Positions 17,053-26,804 of a stretch of 52,451 nucleotides of DNA are shown one piece after another (the first letter of the stretch is position 1; each line of letters starts with the position of its first letter). The DNA is from an uncultured Bacteroidales bacterium (GTDB taxonomy: Bacteria; Bacteroidota; Bacteroidia; Bacteroidales; Bacteroidaceae). A program made the position numbers and the translations under genes. Under the pieces are notes generated by a model that saw nothing but the letters and a program-made list of their open reading frames with translations, ran no database searches and was not told the DNA's origin. Where the stretch lies: NCBI GenBank assembly GCA_902785075.1, contig CACZXN010000013.1, positions 1 to 52,451 on the forward strand. Reading direction: 5' to 3'.

Positions 17053-17700
17053 ATGGGATTAAAGAAGTATTTCACAGGCAAGTCTGGATTGATATTTTGG
17101 ATCAACGTCGTATTGGCGTTGGGTCTGTTGTTTTGTATTCCAGTCATTGCCTTCAACACATTGGATTCGTACACCAATCACGGTGAGAAGGTAAGTGTGC
17201 CATCTGTCGTAGGTAAGAATTTCTATGAAGCATCGCAGACACTCGACAAGAGTGGTTTCGTAGCTATCATATCCGATTCTATCTATAAGAAGTCGGCAAA
17301 GCCAGGCGCTGTGATTGAACAGATGCCGAAATCAGGCACATTGATTAAGAGTGGTCGAATTGTCTACCTGACAGTCAACCTGAATGGCGAACCCCTTGTG
17401 AAACTGCCCGACTTGGTGGGCAACTGCTCGTATCGCGAGGCGGAAATCACACTGAAATCTTTGGGATTCAAACTGACTGCACCTCAGTATGTAGAAGGTG
17501 CAGATAAAGACCAAGTGCTGAAAATCAAACAAGGAAAACGTGAAGTGCATGCAGGAGAGTCGATTTCTCGAGAACGAGCTTTGACACTCTTTGTAGGTGC
17601 TGGTGAGATTGAGGAAGACTCGCTCTATTTCGAAGATGGCGACGAGGAGTACGACATCGATACCGACATCAGCGAAAGCAACTACGATGTGCAGTTGTAA
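17053..17700 (+). CDS. PASTA-domain membrane protein
   Basis: A 215-residue protein with a short cytosolic N-terminus, one membrane helix (about 13-34) and two PASTA domains (about 45-110 and 111-178: VPSVVGKNFYEASQTL, LPDLVGNCSYREAEITLKSL), then an acidic tail rich in D and E. PASTA domains bind peptidoglycan or lipid II-type ligands in kinases and penicillin-binding proteins; here no kinase or transpeptidase is attached. The placement ahead of ddl suggests a link to wall synthesis. The rluD gene follows after 24 bp. Confidence 0.85.
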   Translation: MGLKKYFTGKSGLIFWINVVLALGLLFCIPVIAFNTLDSYTNHGEKVSVPSVVGKNFYEASQTLDKSGFVAIISDSIYKKSAKPGAVIEQMPKSGTLIKSGRIVYLTVNLNGEPLVKLPDLVGNCSYREAEITLKSLGFKLTAPQYVEGADKDQVLKIKQGKREVHAGESISRERALTLFVGAGEIEEDSLYFEDGDEEYDIDTDISESNYDVQL

Positions 17701-17724
17701 ACGAAGCGTTCAAGGGTTTCAGAA

Positions 17725-18810
17725 ATGCAGATAAGGGATAAAATGCTGGAAGACGAGGAGTTGGACGAACTGGACATCGAGGGTATGGATGCCGACGATG
17801 ATGAGTCGTCGCAGCTTTACGAGCATTATCGCATTGTGGCTGATGCCAAACAGGGCTTGATGCGCGTTGATAAGTTCCTCATCGATCATCTGGCAAACAT
17901 ATCACGCAATCGGATACAGAAAGCAGCTGATGCGGGGTTCATCATGTGTAATGATAAGCCCATCAAGCGCAGCTACAAAGTGAAGCCCTTCGATGTCATA
18001 CAGGTGATGCTCGATCGTCCCCTGTACAGCAACACCATCATGCCTGAAGACATCCCTCTGGATATTGTCTATGAGGACAACCACCTAATGGTTGTGAACA
18101 AAGCAGCAGGAATGGTGGTGCATCCCGGACACGGAAATTGGCACGCAACACTGCTACACGCCCTCGCCTGGCATCTGAAAGACAAACCGCAATATGACAT
18201 CAATAATCCTGAAATAGGCTTGGTGCACAGAATCGACAAAGACACGAGTGGCCTGCTAGTCATTGCAAAGACACCAGAAGCCAAAACGAGCTTAGGCCTG
18301 CAGTTCTTCAATAAAACCACTAAACGCGAATACAATGCGCTGGTGTGGGGAAACTTCACTGAAGACGAAGGCCGAATCGAGGGGAACATCGCCCGCAATC
18401 CGAAAGACAGGATGCAGATGACCACCTTCCCGCCCGACTCAGGTATCGGAAAACATGCTGTAACCCACTATTATGTGTTGGAGCGATTTGGATACACCAC
18501 ACTTGTGAAGTGTGTCCTTGAGACGGGACGAACGCATCAGATACGTGCCCACATGAAACACATAGGTCACACCTTGTTTAATGATGACAGATACGGAGGT
18601 GACCAGATTCTGAAAGGAACGACGTTCGCCAAATATCACCAGTTTGTGGAAAACTGCTTCAAGATTTGCCCTCGTCAGGCACTTCATGCCAAAACGCTGG
18701 GATTCGTACACCCTGCTACAGGAAAGGAGATGATGTTTTCGTCGGAACTGCCACCAGACATGCAGGCACTTATCGAAAAATGGAGGAATTTAAATAAAAC
18801 AGAGATATAA
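17725..18810 (+). CDS. rluD: RluA/RluD-family 23S rRNA pseudouridine synthase
   Basis: A 361-residue protein with an acidic N-terminus, an S4 RNA-binding domain (about 50-100, MRVDKFLIDHL...SRNRIQKAADAG) and a catalytic RluA-family domain. The catalytic aspartate sits in VHRIDKDTSGLLVIAK (about 170). GRTHQIRAHMKHIGH is also diagnostic. It isomerises uridines in 23S rRNA; which positions is inferred from the family. The start could be 17743 instead. Its stop shares a base with the ddl start (TAATG), so the two are translationally coupled. Confidence 0.9.
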   Translation: MQIRDKMLEDEELDELDIEGMDADDDESSQLYEHYRIVADAKQGLMRVDKFLIDHLANISRNRIQKAADAGFIMCNDKPIKRSYKVKPFDVIQVMLDRPLYSNTIMPEDIPLDIVYEDNHLMVVNKAAGMVVHPGHGNWHATLLHALAWHLKDKPQYDINNPEIGLVHRIDKDTSGLLVIAKTPEAKTSLGLQFFNKTTKREYNALVWGNFTEDEGRIEGNIARNPKDRMQMTTFPPDSGIGKHAVTHYYVLERFGYTTLVKCVLETGRTHQIRAHMKHIGHTLFNDDRYGGDQILKGTTFAKYHQFVENCFKICPRQALHAKTLGFVHPATGKEMMFSSELPPDMQALIEKWRNLNKTEI

Positions 18811-19805
18811 TGCAAAAACCAATCATAGCAATCATAGCTGGAGGAGATTCATCAGAGCATGATGTCTCACTCCGTAGTGCGGAGGGAATCAGTTCGTGGC
18901 TCGATCGTGAAAGATATATCGTTTATACGATTGAGGTCAAGGGGTTTGACTGGTTCGCTCATTTGCAAGACGGTTCGACTGCAGAAGTGAATCGTCACGA
19001 TTTTTCCTTCGTAGAGCAAGGAACAAAAATCAAACCCGACTTTGCCTATATCACCATACATGGAACACCTGGAGAGAACGGAATCCTACAAGGATATTTC
19101 GACCTGCTCCATATTCCTTATTCAACTTGTAACCTGTTGGTAGCAGCGCTCACCTTTGATAAGTTTATGCTGAACCAATACTTGAAGGGATTTGGTGTGA
19201 AAATAGCAGAGTCACTCCTGTTGCGCAAGGGACAAACCATCTCAGATAAAGATGTGGCTGAGCAAATCGGGCTTCCTTGTTTCATCAAGCCAAACGGTTC
19301 AGGAAGTAGTTTCGGTGTAACCCGTTGTACCAAGAGCGAGGACATTCAGAAAGCAATTGAGTTCGCTCGTAAAGAAAGTGACGATGTGATGATTGAAGCC
19401 GAACTCAAAGGTACGGAAATCGCTAATGGTGTCTATAAAAAGCAGAATGGGGAAGTATATGTGTTGCCTATCACAGAGGTAGTCAGTCAGAACGAGTTCT
19501 TCGACTTCGATGCCAAATACAATGGACAAGTGACTGAAATCACTCCAGCTCGTTTGTCGGACGACACTACGAAACGCGTGAAGGCACTTACGAAAGCTAT
19601 CTATACCATACTGGGCGGAAGCGGCATCATGCGTGTTGACTATATCATCACTCAAAAGGAAGGGCAAGATGTAATCAACCTGCTCGAGATTAACGCTACG
19701 CCAGGTATGACCCAGACATCGTTCATTCCGCAACAGGCTCGTGCTGATGGATTGGAGATGAAAGACATCCTCACAGAAATCATAGAAGGGAAACTTAAAA
19801 GCTAA
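18810..19805 (+). CDS. ddl: D-alanine--D-alanine ligase
   Basis: An ATP-grasp ligase of 331 residues making D-Ala-D-Ala for peptidoglycan. Visible motifs: IIAGGDSSEHDVSLRSA at the N-terminus, HGTPGENGILQGYFDLL, FIKPNGSGSSFGV, and the metal/ATP site LLEINATPGMTQTSFIPQQA. Length is normal. It overlaps rluD by one base and is followed after 5 bp by the acyltransferase gene. Confidence 0.95.
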   Translation: MQKPIIAIIAGGDSSEHDVSLRSAEGISSWLDRERYIVYTIEVKGFDWFAHLQDGSTAEVNRHDFSFVEQGTKIKPDFAYITIHGTPGENGILQGYFDLLHIPYSTCNLLVAALTFDKFMLNQYLKGFGVKIAESLLLRKGQTISDKDVAEQIGLPCFIKPNGSGSSFGVTRCTKSEDIQKAIEFARKESDDVMIEAELKGTEIANGVYKKQNGEVYVLPITEVVSQNEFFDFDAKYNGQVTEITPARLSDDTTKRVKALTKAIYTILGGSGIMRVDYIITQKEGQDVINLLEINATPGMTQTSFIPQQARADGLEMKDILTEIIEGKLKS

Positions 19806-19810
19806 ATGAT

Positions 19811-20938
19811 ATGACAGATATACACGAATTTGACGACATACGGCCTTTCCTGCCAGAGGAACTTCCTGCTGCCTACGATCGCCTTCTCAACGACGAACGC
19901 TTCAAGGCTATTCTTCCGATAGTTTATCCAGGAGTGCCTTTTGAAAAGGTTGCAGCAATGATGCGCTTAGGGAAGACCAATCTGGAGTTTCAGAAAATCT
20001 GTATTTACCCTGTATTGCAAGGATTGTTATCCAAAGCAAGCAAAGGATTGACCTCAGACTTCACCTCGCTCAAAGGGGAAGGCTATACTTTTATATCCAA
20101 CCATCGAGACATCGTGCTCGACTCAGCGCTGCTTGATATGTCATTAGTCGACCAAAATCGTGATACAGTAGAAATCGCGATTGGTGACAATCTGTTGGTG
20201 TATCCTTGGATAAAAGACCTGGTTCGCATCAACCGCTCATTCATCGTACAGCGAGCACTCACTATGCGCCAAATGCTGATGGCATCAGCGAAGATGTCGA
20301 AATACATGCATTATGTCATTGAGGAAAAAGGAGGAAACCTTTGGATTGCTCAACGAGAAGGACGAGCAAAAGACAGTGATGACCGTACACAGGATAGTGT
20401 GCTGAAGATGTTAGCCATCAGTGGTGATAAAGATGTCATCAAGAACCTGAAGTCACTTAATATTGTTCCTTTGGCTATTTCGTATGAATACGACCCTTGC
20501 GACTATCTCAAAGCTGAGGAATTCCAAAACAAACGTGATATTGAGGGCTTTAAGAAGAGTCAGCAGGATGACTTGGACAACATGAGTATCGGTATCTTTG
20601 GTTACAAAGGTCATATCCACTATCATGCTGCTCCTTGTATCAATGATTGGCTCGATACGCTTGACCCAGATATGCCTAAGTCGGAATTGTTCCCACTGAT
20701 TGCAGCACATATCGACGAGGAGATACATGCTCATTATCGGCTCTATCCTTGTAACCTAGCAGCAGCAGGTATGGACGTTCCAGCTGAGGAGAAAGCCAAG
20801 TTTGAAGCTTATCTTAAACAACAATTGGCAAAGGTGACGATTGAACATCCTGATATGGATTTCTTGCGTGAACGTATGATCACCATGTATGCCAATCCTG
20901 CAAGAAACAAAATGGCAAGCGAAGCAAAAAGAGGATAG
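19811..20938 (+). CDS. Glycerol-3-phosphate/1-acylglycerol-3-phosphate acyltransferase family protein
   Basis: A 375-residue PlsC/PlsB-type acyltransferase. The catalytic motif is NHRDIVLDSALLD (N/HxxxxD, about residue 97), with AQREGRAKDSD as the phosphate-binding block (EGxR-like). No strong membrane helix is obvious, so it is probably a peripheral enzyme of phospholipid synthesis. The exact acyl acceptor cannot be decided. It lies within the envelope operon, 5 bp after ddl. Confidence 0.8.
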   Translation: MTDIHEFDDIRPFLPEELPAAYDRLLNDERFKAILPIVYPGVPFEKVAAMMRLGKTNLEFQKICIYPVLQGLLSKASKGLTSDFTSLKGEGYTFISNHRDIVLDSALLDMSLVDQNRDTVEIAIGDNLLVYPWIKDLVRINRSFIVQRALTMRQMLMASAKMSKYMHYVIEEKGGNLWIAQREGRAKDSDDRTQDSVLKMLAISGDKDVIKNLKSLNIVPLAISYEYDPCDYLKAEEFQNKRDIEGFKKSQQDDLDNMSIGIFGYKGHIHYHAAPCINDWLDTLDPDMPKSELFPLIAAHIDEEIHAHYRLYPCNLAAAGMDVPAEEKAKFEAYLKQQLAKVTIEHPDMDFLRERMITMYANPARNKMASEAKRG

Positions 20939-20945
20939 CAAGTAT

Positions 20946-21602
20946 ATGAAAACGAGGACAGACAATAAAGGCAAGTGTTATCGTGTGATGGGTGTTCTAC
21001 TTATCACACTCCTCGGATTGTGTGTGTGTGTCACTTCGTGCAACTCCGATGATGATGACAAAGTGCCCAGTTACTTCATAGATTTGGTTGAGGCTGATAC
21101 GAACACCGATTCTTTAGTGTCTTTAATAAGGTTGGATAATGGGAAGACTTACCAAGTTTCTCAATCAATAAAAGCACCTGTCCCTGATACCACATATCGA
21201 TGTCTGTGTACGTATGAACTCGATAGCAATAAGATTCTGGCATACGGGTTGGAACATGTGTTCTCATCAAAACCCCGCAAGGTTGCAGCCTTCGATACAC
21301 TCATTACCGATCCAGTCAAGTTCATTAGCAGTTGGAAATCGGGAGGCTATCTGAATCTACAGATAGGAGTGATGACCACTGATGCAGATTATCATCAGTT
21401 TGCCTTTTGTGAAGATACCATCGCAGACAACGGTACATACAAGACTGCCTGCTTCACATTAGTGCACAAACGTCCAAAGAAGGATAATGAGTCGTACACA
21501 AAGACGATGTTCCTCTGTATACCAATCTCCTCTTACACTGATTGCGATTCGTTTGCTGTCCGTGTGAATACCTATGAGGGGTTGCGACAAATAGTAAGAT
21601 AA
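20946..21602 (+). CDS. NigD-like lipoprotein
   Basis: A 218-residue protein from the ATG at 20946 with a lipoprotein signal (GLCVCVTSC, followed by the acidic NSDDDD typical of surface export in Bacteroidota). The body matches the NigD-like form, with SSWKSGGYLNLQIGVMT around the middle. NigD-like proteins are common accessory lipoproteins of unknown function. It follows the acyltransferase by 7 bp. Confidence 0.75.
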   Translation: MKTRTDNKGKCYRVMGVLLITLLGLCVCVTSCNSDDDDKVPSYFIDLVEADTNTDSLVSLIRLDNGKTYQVSQSIKAPVPDTTYRCLCTYELDSNKILAYGLEHVFSSKPRKVAAFDTLITDPVKFISSWKSGGYLNLQIGVMTTDADYHQFAFCEDTIADNGTYKTACFTLVHKRPKKDNESYTKTMFLCIPISSYTDCDSFAVRVNTYEGLRQIVR

Positions 21603-21629
21603 GAAATGTCAAATATAATTAACAACAAA

Positions 21630-24600
21630 ATGAAGACTTACAAAATCATTAACAACGTGATGGGTTGGATCATCTTTGCAATAGCTGCATTTACCTATTG
21701 CTCAACGATCGAACCTACCGCCAGTTTTTGGGATTGTCCGGAGTTCATCAGTACAGCTGCAAAGCTGGAAGTAGGACACCCACCTGGCGCACCATTTTTC
21801 ATGCTCGTAGGTAATTTGTTCTCACAGTTCGCGAGCGATTCCACACAAATTGCCAAAATGGTCAACATGATGTCTGCGCTCTTGAGTGCAGGATGTATAT
21901 TGTTCCTGTTTTGGACTGTTACACATCTTGCCAAGAAGTTGATATGCAACGATGAAGAACAAATGTCAACAGGCAAGATGATTGCCATTATGGCGAGTGG
22001 TGTCGGTGGTGCACTTATCTATACATGGAGCGATACTTTCTGGTTTAGTGCCGTAGAAGGTGAAGTATATGCTTTCTCGTCTTTCCTCACAGCGTTGGTA
22101 TTCTGGTTGATACTGAAGTGGGAGAACAAGGCAGATGAAAGTGGAAGTGATCGATGGCTCATCCTTATCGCTTACTTGGTAGGTCTGTCCATTGGTGTAC
22201 ACCTCCTTAACTTGTTGTGTATCCCTGCGATGGTCCTTGTGTATTACTACAAGCGTGCTAAGAATCCGAACGGAAAAGGTTCTCTCATTGCTCTGGGTGT
22301 ATCTGTTGTGATTATTGCCGCTGTGTTGTATGGCATTGTTCCTGGTATCATGAAAGTCGGAGGATGGTTCGAGCTACTATTCGTCAACACACTCGGTATG
22401 TCGTTCAACACAGGTCTTTATGTGTATCTGGTTCTTTTGGTTGCATGTCTTGTATGGGCAATTATCGAGACGACAAAAGGTCTCAGTAAGACTCGCATGA
22501 ACATAGCGTTCCTTGCTAGTGTTGCGATGTTGGGCATTCCGTTCTATAGCTTCGGTTGGAAGAGTGCGGTTATTGGTATCGTCGTACTTGCCATCATTGC
22601 AGTATTTGTGTTTAAGTTTAATAAGGTAACGCCTAAGAGTCTGAATACCACATTGCTGTGTATGGCACTGATGGTTGTCGGCTATTCATCTTACGCATTG
22701 ATCGTTATCCGTTCAACAGCCAATCCTCCTATGGATCAGAACTCTCCTGAAGATGTTTTCACGCTTGAGGAGTATCTTGGACGTGAACAGTATGGCGACC
22801 GCCCATTGTTCTACGGCCCAACATTCAAATCCAAGGCAGAGATTGTTCAGCGAGGCGATAAACTGATGTACAACACCTCAAAGGGTGCGCCTGTCTATCA
22901 GCGCAAGGAGAAAGCAAGTCCGGATGAGAAGGATGAGTATGAAATCATCCGTGAGAAGTTCGACTATGTCTATCCATCTGACCAATGTATGCTGTTCCCT
23001 CGTATTTATGAAGAGCGCGATGCGTCGAAATACATATCTTGGCTTTCTGACATGCATTACAAGACAGTCAACTATAACATCCCCGGTCAGGGAACTCAGC
23101 AGATTGAGATTCCAACTCAGATGGACAACATCCGCTACTTCCTTTCTTACCAGATGAACTTTATGTACTGGCGTTACTTCATGTGGAATTTCGCAGGTCG
23201 TCAGAACGATATTCAGGGATTGGGCGAAACAGAACATGGAAACTGGATAACAGGCATCGACTTCTTGGATAATATGCGACTTGGCAGACAAGACTTGTTG
23301 CCTTCAGACTTGAAGGAAAACAAGGGTCACAATGTTTTCTATTGCTTACCTCTTCTGCTTGGTATCATAGGTTTATTATGGCAGGCATTCAAAGGAAAAC
23401 GTGGCATTCAGCAGTTCTGGGTTGTATTCTTCCTGTTCTTCATGACGGGAATTGCAATTGTGCTCTACCTCAACCAAACTCCTGGGCAACCTCGTGAACG
23501 TGACTATGCCTATGCAGGTTCGTTCTATGCTTATGCTATTTGGTGCGGTTTGGGTATCACAGCCATCTTTGCTGGTTTGGAGAAGTTCCTGAGCAAGAAG
23601 GTTCAGCCTCGTCTTGGTGCAATCTTGGCTTCGGTCATTGCTGTCATTCCTGCGATTGCTGTGCCTTTACAGATGGTTAGTCAGACTTGGGATGATCACG
23701 ACCGTAGCGGACGCTATATGTGTCGTGACTTCGGGTTGAACTATCTCGAGACCATTCCACATGATGGAGTCATTTTCACCAATGGCGATAATGATACATT
23801 CCCACTTTGGTACAATGAAGACACAGAGGGTAACCGTACTGATGTGCGTGTCTGCAACCTTTCTTATCTGCAGACAGATTGGTATATCGACCAGATGAAG
23901 CGCCCTGCATTTGAAGGTGAAAAGATGTCTTCACCATTGCCAATCTCATGGAAACGTATCCAGTATGTGTCAGGCAAGAACGAAATTGCTGAAGTGAATC
24001 CTCCGATTTATGTGGGAGGTCGTGAAATCCGTATGAAAGATTTGGTTAAGACCATGTATCAGCAGGATCCTGAGACAGCCAAGGCAATTTGGGGAGATGA
24101 CCCGTTTGAGTTGAAGACTGCCATTAAGAAGTTCCTCCTCAAGGAAGATATTCCTGCTGAGTTTGGTGATATGGTGAAGGACTTGCCGTCTTGTTTGCCA
24201 TCCGACACCTTGCATGTTACCATCAACAAGGAGGCAGTTCGTCAGTCGGGAATGATGATTCCTGGCGACTCTATTCCCGATCAGATGGTCATCAGTCTCT
24301 CAGGTCAGGATCATATCTACAAGAACTTTATCATGATGCTCGAGATGATTGCGCAGAGCGATTTCAAGCGTCCATTGTATATGTCCACGACGGTTGGACC
24401 GCAGAACTACGGCAATCTCTGGCGTCACTTTGTACAGGAAGGTTTGGCTTGGCGAATCACACCGTTCACCTTCAATGAGAACATGCCTCAGCAAGCGGTT
24501 GTCGACTCCGAGAAGATGTTCGACAACATGATGAATAAATATCATTATGGTAACCTTAAGCAGCCAGGACTCTACCTTGAGGAGACAACGATGCGTATGT

Positions 24601-25070
24601 GTTGGACTCATCGCCGCTGGTTCGCTCACCTTATTACAACGTTGCTTGAAGAGGGTAAGACCGCCAAAGCACTCTTGGCTCTTGAAAAGTGTGACACTGA
24701 AATTCCTGCTTACAACGTTCCTTATAAGGGAGACAATGGTGGAATGGAAATCGCTAACGGATTCATCGCATGTGGTAAGATTGACAAGGGTGTGGAGATT
24801 ATCGATGCAATGGAGAAGGTTGCTCGTGAGTATATCACCTTCTATTCGTCATTGGGCAACTCGCGTTTTGCTGCCGCATGGCGCGATTGCCGTGCTGAAA
24901 TCTATTCACTTGTTGAAATTCAGCATACCCTTGAGAAGCTGGGTCAGTCAGAAGAAGCAGGAGCGAAAGCTGCAGAATATGCTAAGCGTGCTGAGGAGTT
25001 GCTCATGTATGTCAACAATTCTTATTCACTTCTTGCCTCAAGGGCTGAAGGTCTCGGCATCCAACCATGA
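21630..25070 (+). CDS. DUF2723 (GT117-like) polytopic membrane protein
   Basis: A protein of about 1146 residues. It opens MKTYKIINNVMGWIIFAIAA and has the family signature STIEPTASFWDCPEFI, followed by VGHPPGAPFF; about ten helices in the first 370 residues, a soluble stretch, a second helix cluster near 580-700, and a C-terminal soluble domain with helical, TPR-like character. DUF2723 is related to TMEM260-type O-mannosyltransferases, so transfer of sugars onto secreted proteins is the likely class of activity; the acceptor is unknown. I chose 21630 over 21606 because homologues start at MKxYK. The end overlaps the next gene by 4 bp. Confidence 0.85.
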   Translation: MKTYKIINNVMGWIIFAIAAFTYCSTIEPTASFWDCPEFISTAAKLEVGHPPGAPFFMLVGNLFSQFASDSTQIAKMVNMMSALLSAGCILFLFWTVTHLAKKLICNDEEQMSTGKMIAIMASGVGGALIYTWSDTFWFSAVEGEVYAFSSFLTALVFWLILKWENKADESGSDRWLILIAYLVGLSIGVHLLNLLCIPAMVLVYYYKRAKNPNGKGSLIALGVSVVIIAAVLYGIVPGIMKVGGWFELLFVNTLGMSFNTGLYVYLVLLVACLVWAIIETTKGLSKTRMNIAFLASVAMLGIPFYSFGWKSAVIGIVVLAIIAVFVFKFNKVTPKSLNTTLLCMALMVVGYSSYALIVIRSTANPPMDQNSPEDVFTLEEYLGREQYGDRPLFYGPTFKSKAEIVQRGDKLMYNTSKGAPVYQRKEKASPDEKDEYEIIREKFDYVYPSDQCMLFPRIYEERDASKYISWLSDMHYKTVNYNIPGQGTQQIEIPTQMDNIRYFLSYQMNFMYWRYFMWNFAGRQNDIQGLGETEHGNWITGIDFLDNMRLGRQDLLPSDLKENKGHNVFYCLPLLLGIIGLLWQAFKGKRGIQQFWVVFFLFFMTGIAIVLYLNQTPGQPRERDYAYAGSFYAYAIWCGLGITAIFAGLEKFLSKKVQPRLGAILASVIAVIPAIAVPLQMVSQTWDDHDRSGRYMCRDFGLNYLETIPHDGVIFTNGDNDTFPLWYNEDTEGNRTDVRVCNLSYLQTDWYIDQMKRPAFEGEKMSSPLPISWKRIQYVSGKNEIAEVNPPIYVGGREIRMKDLVKTMYQQDPETAKAIWGDDPFELKTAIKKFLLKEDIPAEFGDMVKDLPSCLPSDTLHVTINKEAVRQSGMMIPGDSIPDQMVISLSGQDHIYKNFIMMLEMIAQSDFKRPLYMSTTVGPQNYGNLWRHFVQEGLAWRITPFTFNENMPQQAVVDSEKMFDNMMNKYHYGNLKQPGLYLEETTMRMCWTHRRWFAHLITTLLEEGKTAKALLALEKCDTEIPAYNVPYKGDNGGMEIANGFIACGKIDKGVEIIDAMEKVAREYITFYSSLGNSRFAAAWRDCRAEIYSLVEIQHTLEKLGQSEEAGAKAAEYAKRAEELLMYVNNSYSLLASRAEGLGIQP

Positions 25071-25708
25071 TCATCGAGCAACCAAGTACGTGGCTTCGAT
25101 GGCTCTATCCAAGTGCCATCTGGCGTATGCCTCATTCGGAACGGGCCGTCTATCTCACATTTGATGACGGACCGATTCCCGAAGCCACGCCCTTCATACT
25201 CGACACCCTCGACCATTATGGAGTGAAAGCGACGTTCTTTATGGTGGGTGACAATGTTCGGAAGTATCCTGATTTGAAGCAGGAAATTGAGCGGCGCGGC
25301 CACCGTTTAGGAAATCATACGTTCAACCATATCGGTGGTTTTGGTTATAGAAGCAAGACTTTCCTCCGCAATGCTTATGAGGCTGATAAGTTGATTCATT
25401 CCCACCTGTTCCGTCCGCCACGCGGATGGATGCGATGGACGCAGTATATGCGTTTGCGCCGTAAGTTCACAATCATCATGTGGGATGTTGTTACTCGTGA
25501 CTATAGTCGCCTACTTACGGCTGAGGATGTGGTCAATAATGTGAAACGCTACACTCGCAACGGTAGCATCATCACGTTCCACGATTCGCTGAAGAGTATT
25601 GATAAGCTTCGTACGGCACTGCCACAGTCTATTGAGTGGTTACAGTCGCAAGGCTATGAATTCCGTCTGTTCGATGCCGATCAACCACGAAGCCGACATT
25701 TGAAATAA
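25067..25708 (+). CDS. Polysaccharide deacetylase family protein (CE4-type)
   Basis: A 213-residue protein of the NodB fold. Motif 1 is LTFDDGPIPEATPFIL (catalytic and metal Asp residues), motif 2 HRLGNHTFNHIGG (metal His pair), motif 3 RPPRGWMRW, and later IITFHDSLKS. It lacks a signal peptide, so it is probably cytosolic or membrane-associated; the substrate could be an envelope sugar. It overlaps the DUF2723 gene by 4 bp (ATGA), suggesting coupled work. Confidence 0.88.
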   Translation: MIIEQPSTWLRWLYPSAIWRMPHSERAVYLTFDDGPIPEATPFILDTLDHYGVKATFFMVGDNVRKYPDLKQEIERRGHRLGNHTFNHIGGFGYRSKTFLRNAYEADKLIHSHLFRPPRGWMRWTQYMRLRRKFTIIMWDVVTRDYSRLLTAEDVVNNVKRYTRNGSIITFHDSLKSIDKLRTALPQSIEWLQSQGYEFRLFDADQPRSRHLK

Positions 25709-25745
25709 TTGAAAAGTTGAACCTTGAACTTTGAACCTTGAACTT
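25709..25745. repeat. ttgaacct/ttgaactt short tandem repeat
   Basis: Alternating ttgaacc and ttgaactt units fill the gap between the deacetylase and queG and run into the apparent queG start. Related runs lie at 4262-4300, 40515-40545 and 44420-44450. Confidence 0.7.
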
Positions 25746-26739
25746 TGACCACGTTTCCCCCCATCGAGAGGCTGGTGATGGACTTTCCACTTCCTTTATC
25801 AAAGCCGAAGCAGTACGCCTCGGCTTTGATGCTTGTGGTGTGGCTCGAGTGTTGAAGGTTGATGATTCGACGAGGGAGGCGTTTAATCGTTGGATAGGTG
25901 AAGGGCGACATGCCGGGATGGACTACATGACTCGCTACAGCGATGCGCGCTATCACCCCGACTCTGTATTGCCTGGATGCCGCACGATTGTGAGTTTGGC
26001 TCTTAATTATTACCCTGCTCATCCACTTTCGGACGATCAATATCAGTTTGCCTATTACGCTTATGGCCGTGACTACCATGATGTGATGAAAGCACGCATT
26101 CGTGAATTGGCAAGAGCCATTGGTCTCACTGCTGAGTACAAAGAGAGTGATGAACGCCCCAGCAATTCTATTCTCTTTCGTGTAGCTGTTGACTCGGCTC
26201 CCCTGCTTGAGCGCTACTGGGCTATGCAGGCGGGTATTGGGTGGATTGGTCGCAATCACAATCTCATAGTGCCACATCGGGGCAGTTTCATTGTGTTGGG
26301 TGAATTGTTGCTCACTGCTGAGGTTGATTTCTATGATCAACCTATTCCCAACCATTGTGGAACATGTCATCGCTGCATCGAGGCTTGTCCCACCTGTGCG
26401 CTGACCGACAGCGGAGTGGATGCAAGTAGATGTTTATCGTACCTCACCATCGAACATCGAGGGCCGTTCAGTGCCGAACAAGCTGAACTCGTCCGTCAGC
26501 AGCCTACACCTTATTATATATATGGCTGCGACCGATGCCAACGTGCTTGCCCTCACAATCAGTTTGCTACTCCTAATACTACCGAAGAATTCCAACCCTC
26601 TAAGGCCTTTTTGGATATGTCGAAGGACGATTGGCGTCGCTTGACCCGAGAGGACTATCAACAACTTTTTCGTGGTTCGCCAGTGAAGAGAGCCAAGTTT
26701 GAGGGTCTCGTGCGAAACATCGATACACTTCAGGATTAG
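25738..26739 (+). CDS. queG: Epoxyqueuosine reductase
   Basis: Catalyses the last step of queuosine synthesis in tRNA. The 333-residue frame contains AEAVRLGFDACGVARV, the catalytic-Asp segment VDSAPLLERYWA, GWIGRNHNLIVP, and two 4Fe-4S cluster motifs, CGTCHRCIEACPTCAL and CDRCQRACPHN. No ATG lies before the conserved region: the only usual start in frame after the upstream stop (25732) is TTG at 25738, within a short repeat. The N-terminal 20 residues are therefore not family-like. The body is certain, the start is not. Confidence 0.88.
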   Translation: MNFDHVSPHREAGDGLSTSFIKAEAVRLGFDACGVARVLKVDDSTREAFNRWIGEGRHAGMDYMTRYSDARYHPDSVLPGCRTIVSLALNYYPAHPLSDDQYQFAYYAYGRDYHDVMKARIRELARAIGLTAEYKESDERPSNSILFRVAVDSAPLLERYWAMQAGIGWIGRNHNLIVPHRGSFIVLGELLLTAEVDFYDQPIPNHCGTCHRCIEACPTCALTDSGVDASRCLSYLTIEHRGPFSAEQAELVRQQPTPYYIYGCDRCQRACPHNQFATPNTTEEFQPSKAFLDMSKDDWRRLTREDYQQLFRGSPVKRAKFEGLVRNIDTLQD

Positions 26740-26804
26740 TATCTGATATATCCAATGATTCAATCGACCGTGTTTAACTTTTTATCCGAGTGTACACCTT
26801 ATCA

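Noticed and set aside
25681-26370. Minus-strand ORF of 229 residues opposite queG
   Set aside because: It is antisense to a gene with clear Fe-S and catalytic motifs; its own sequence has no domain.
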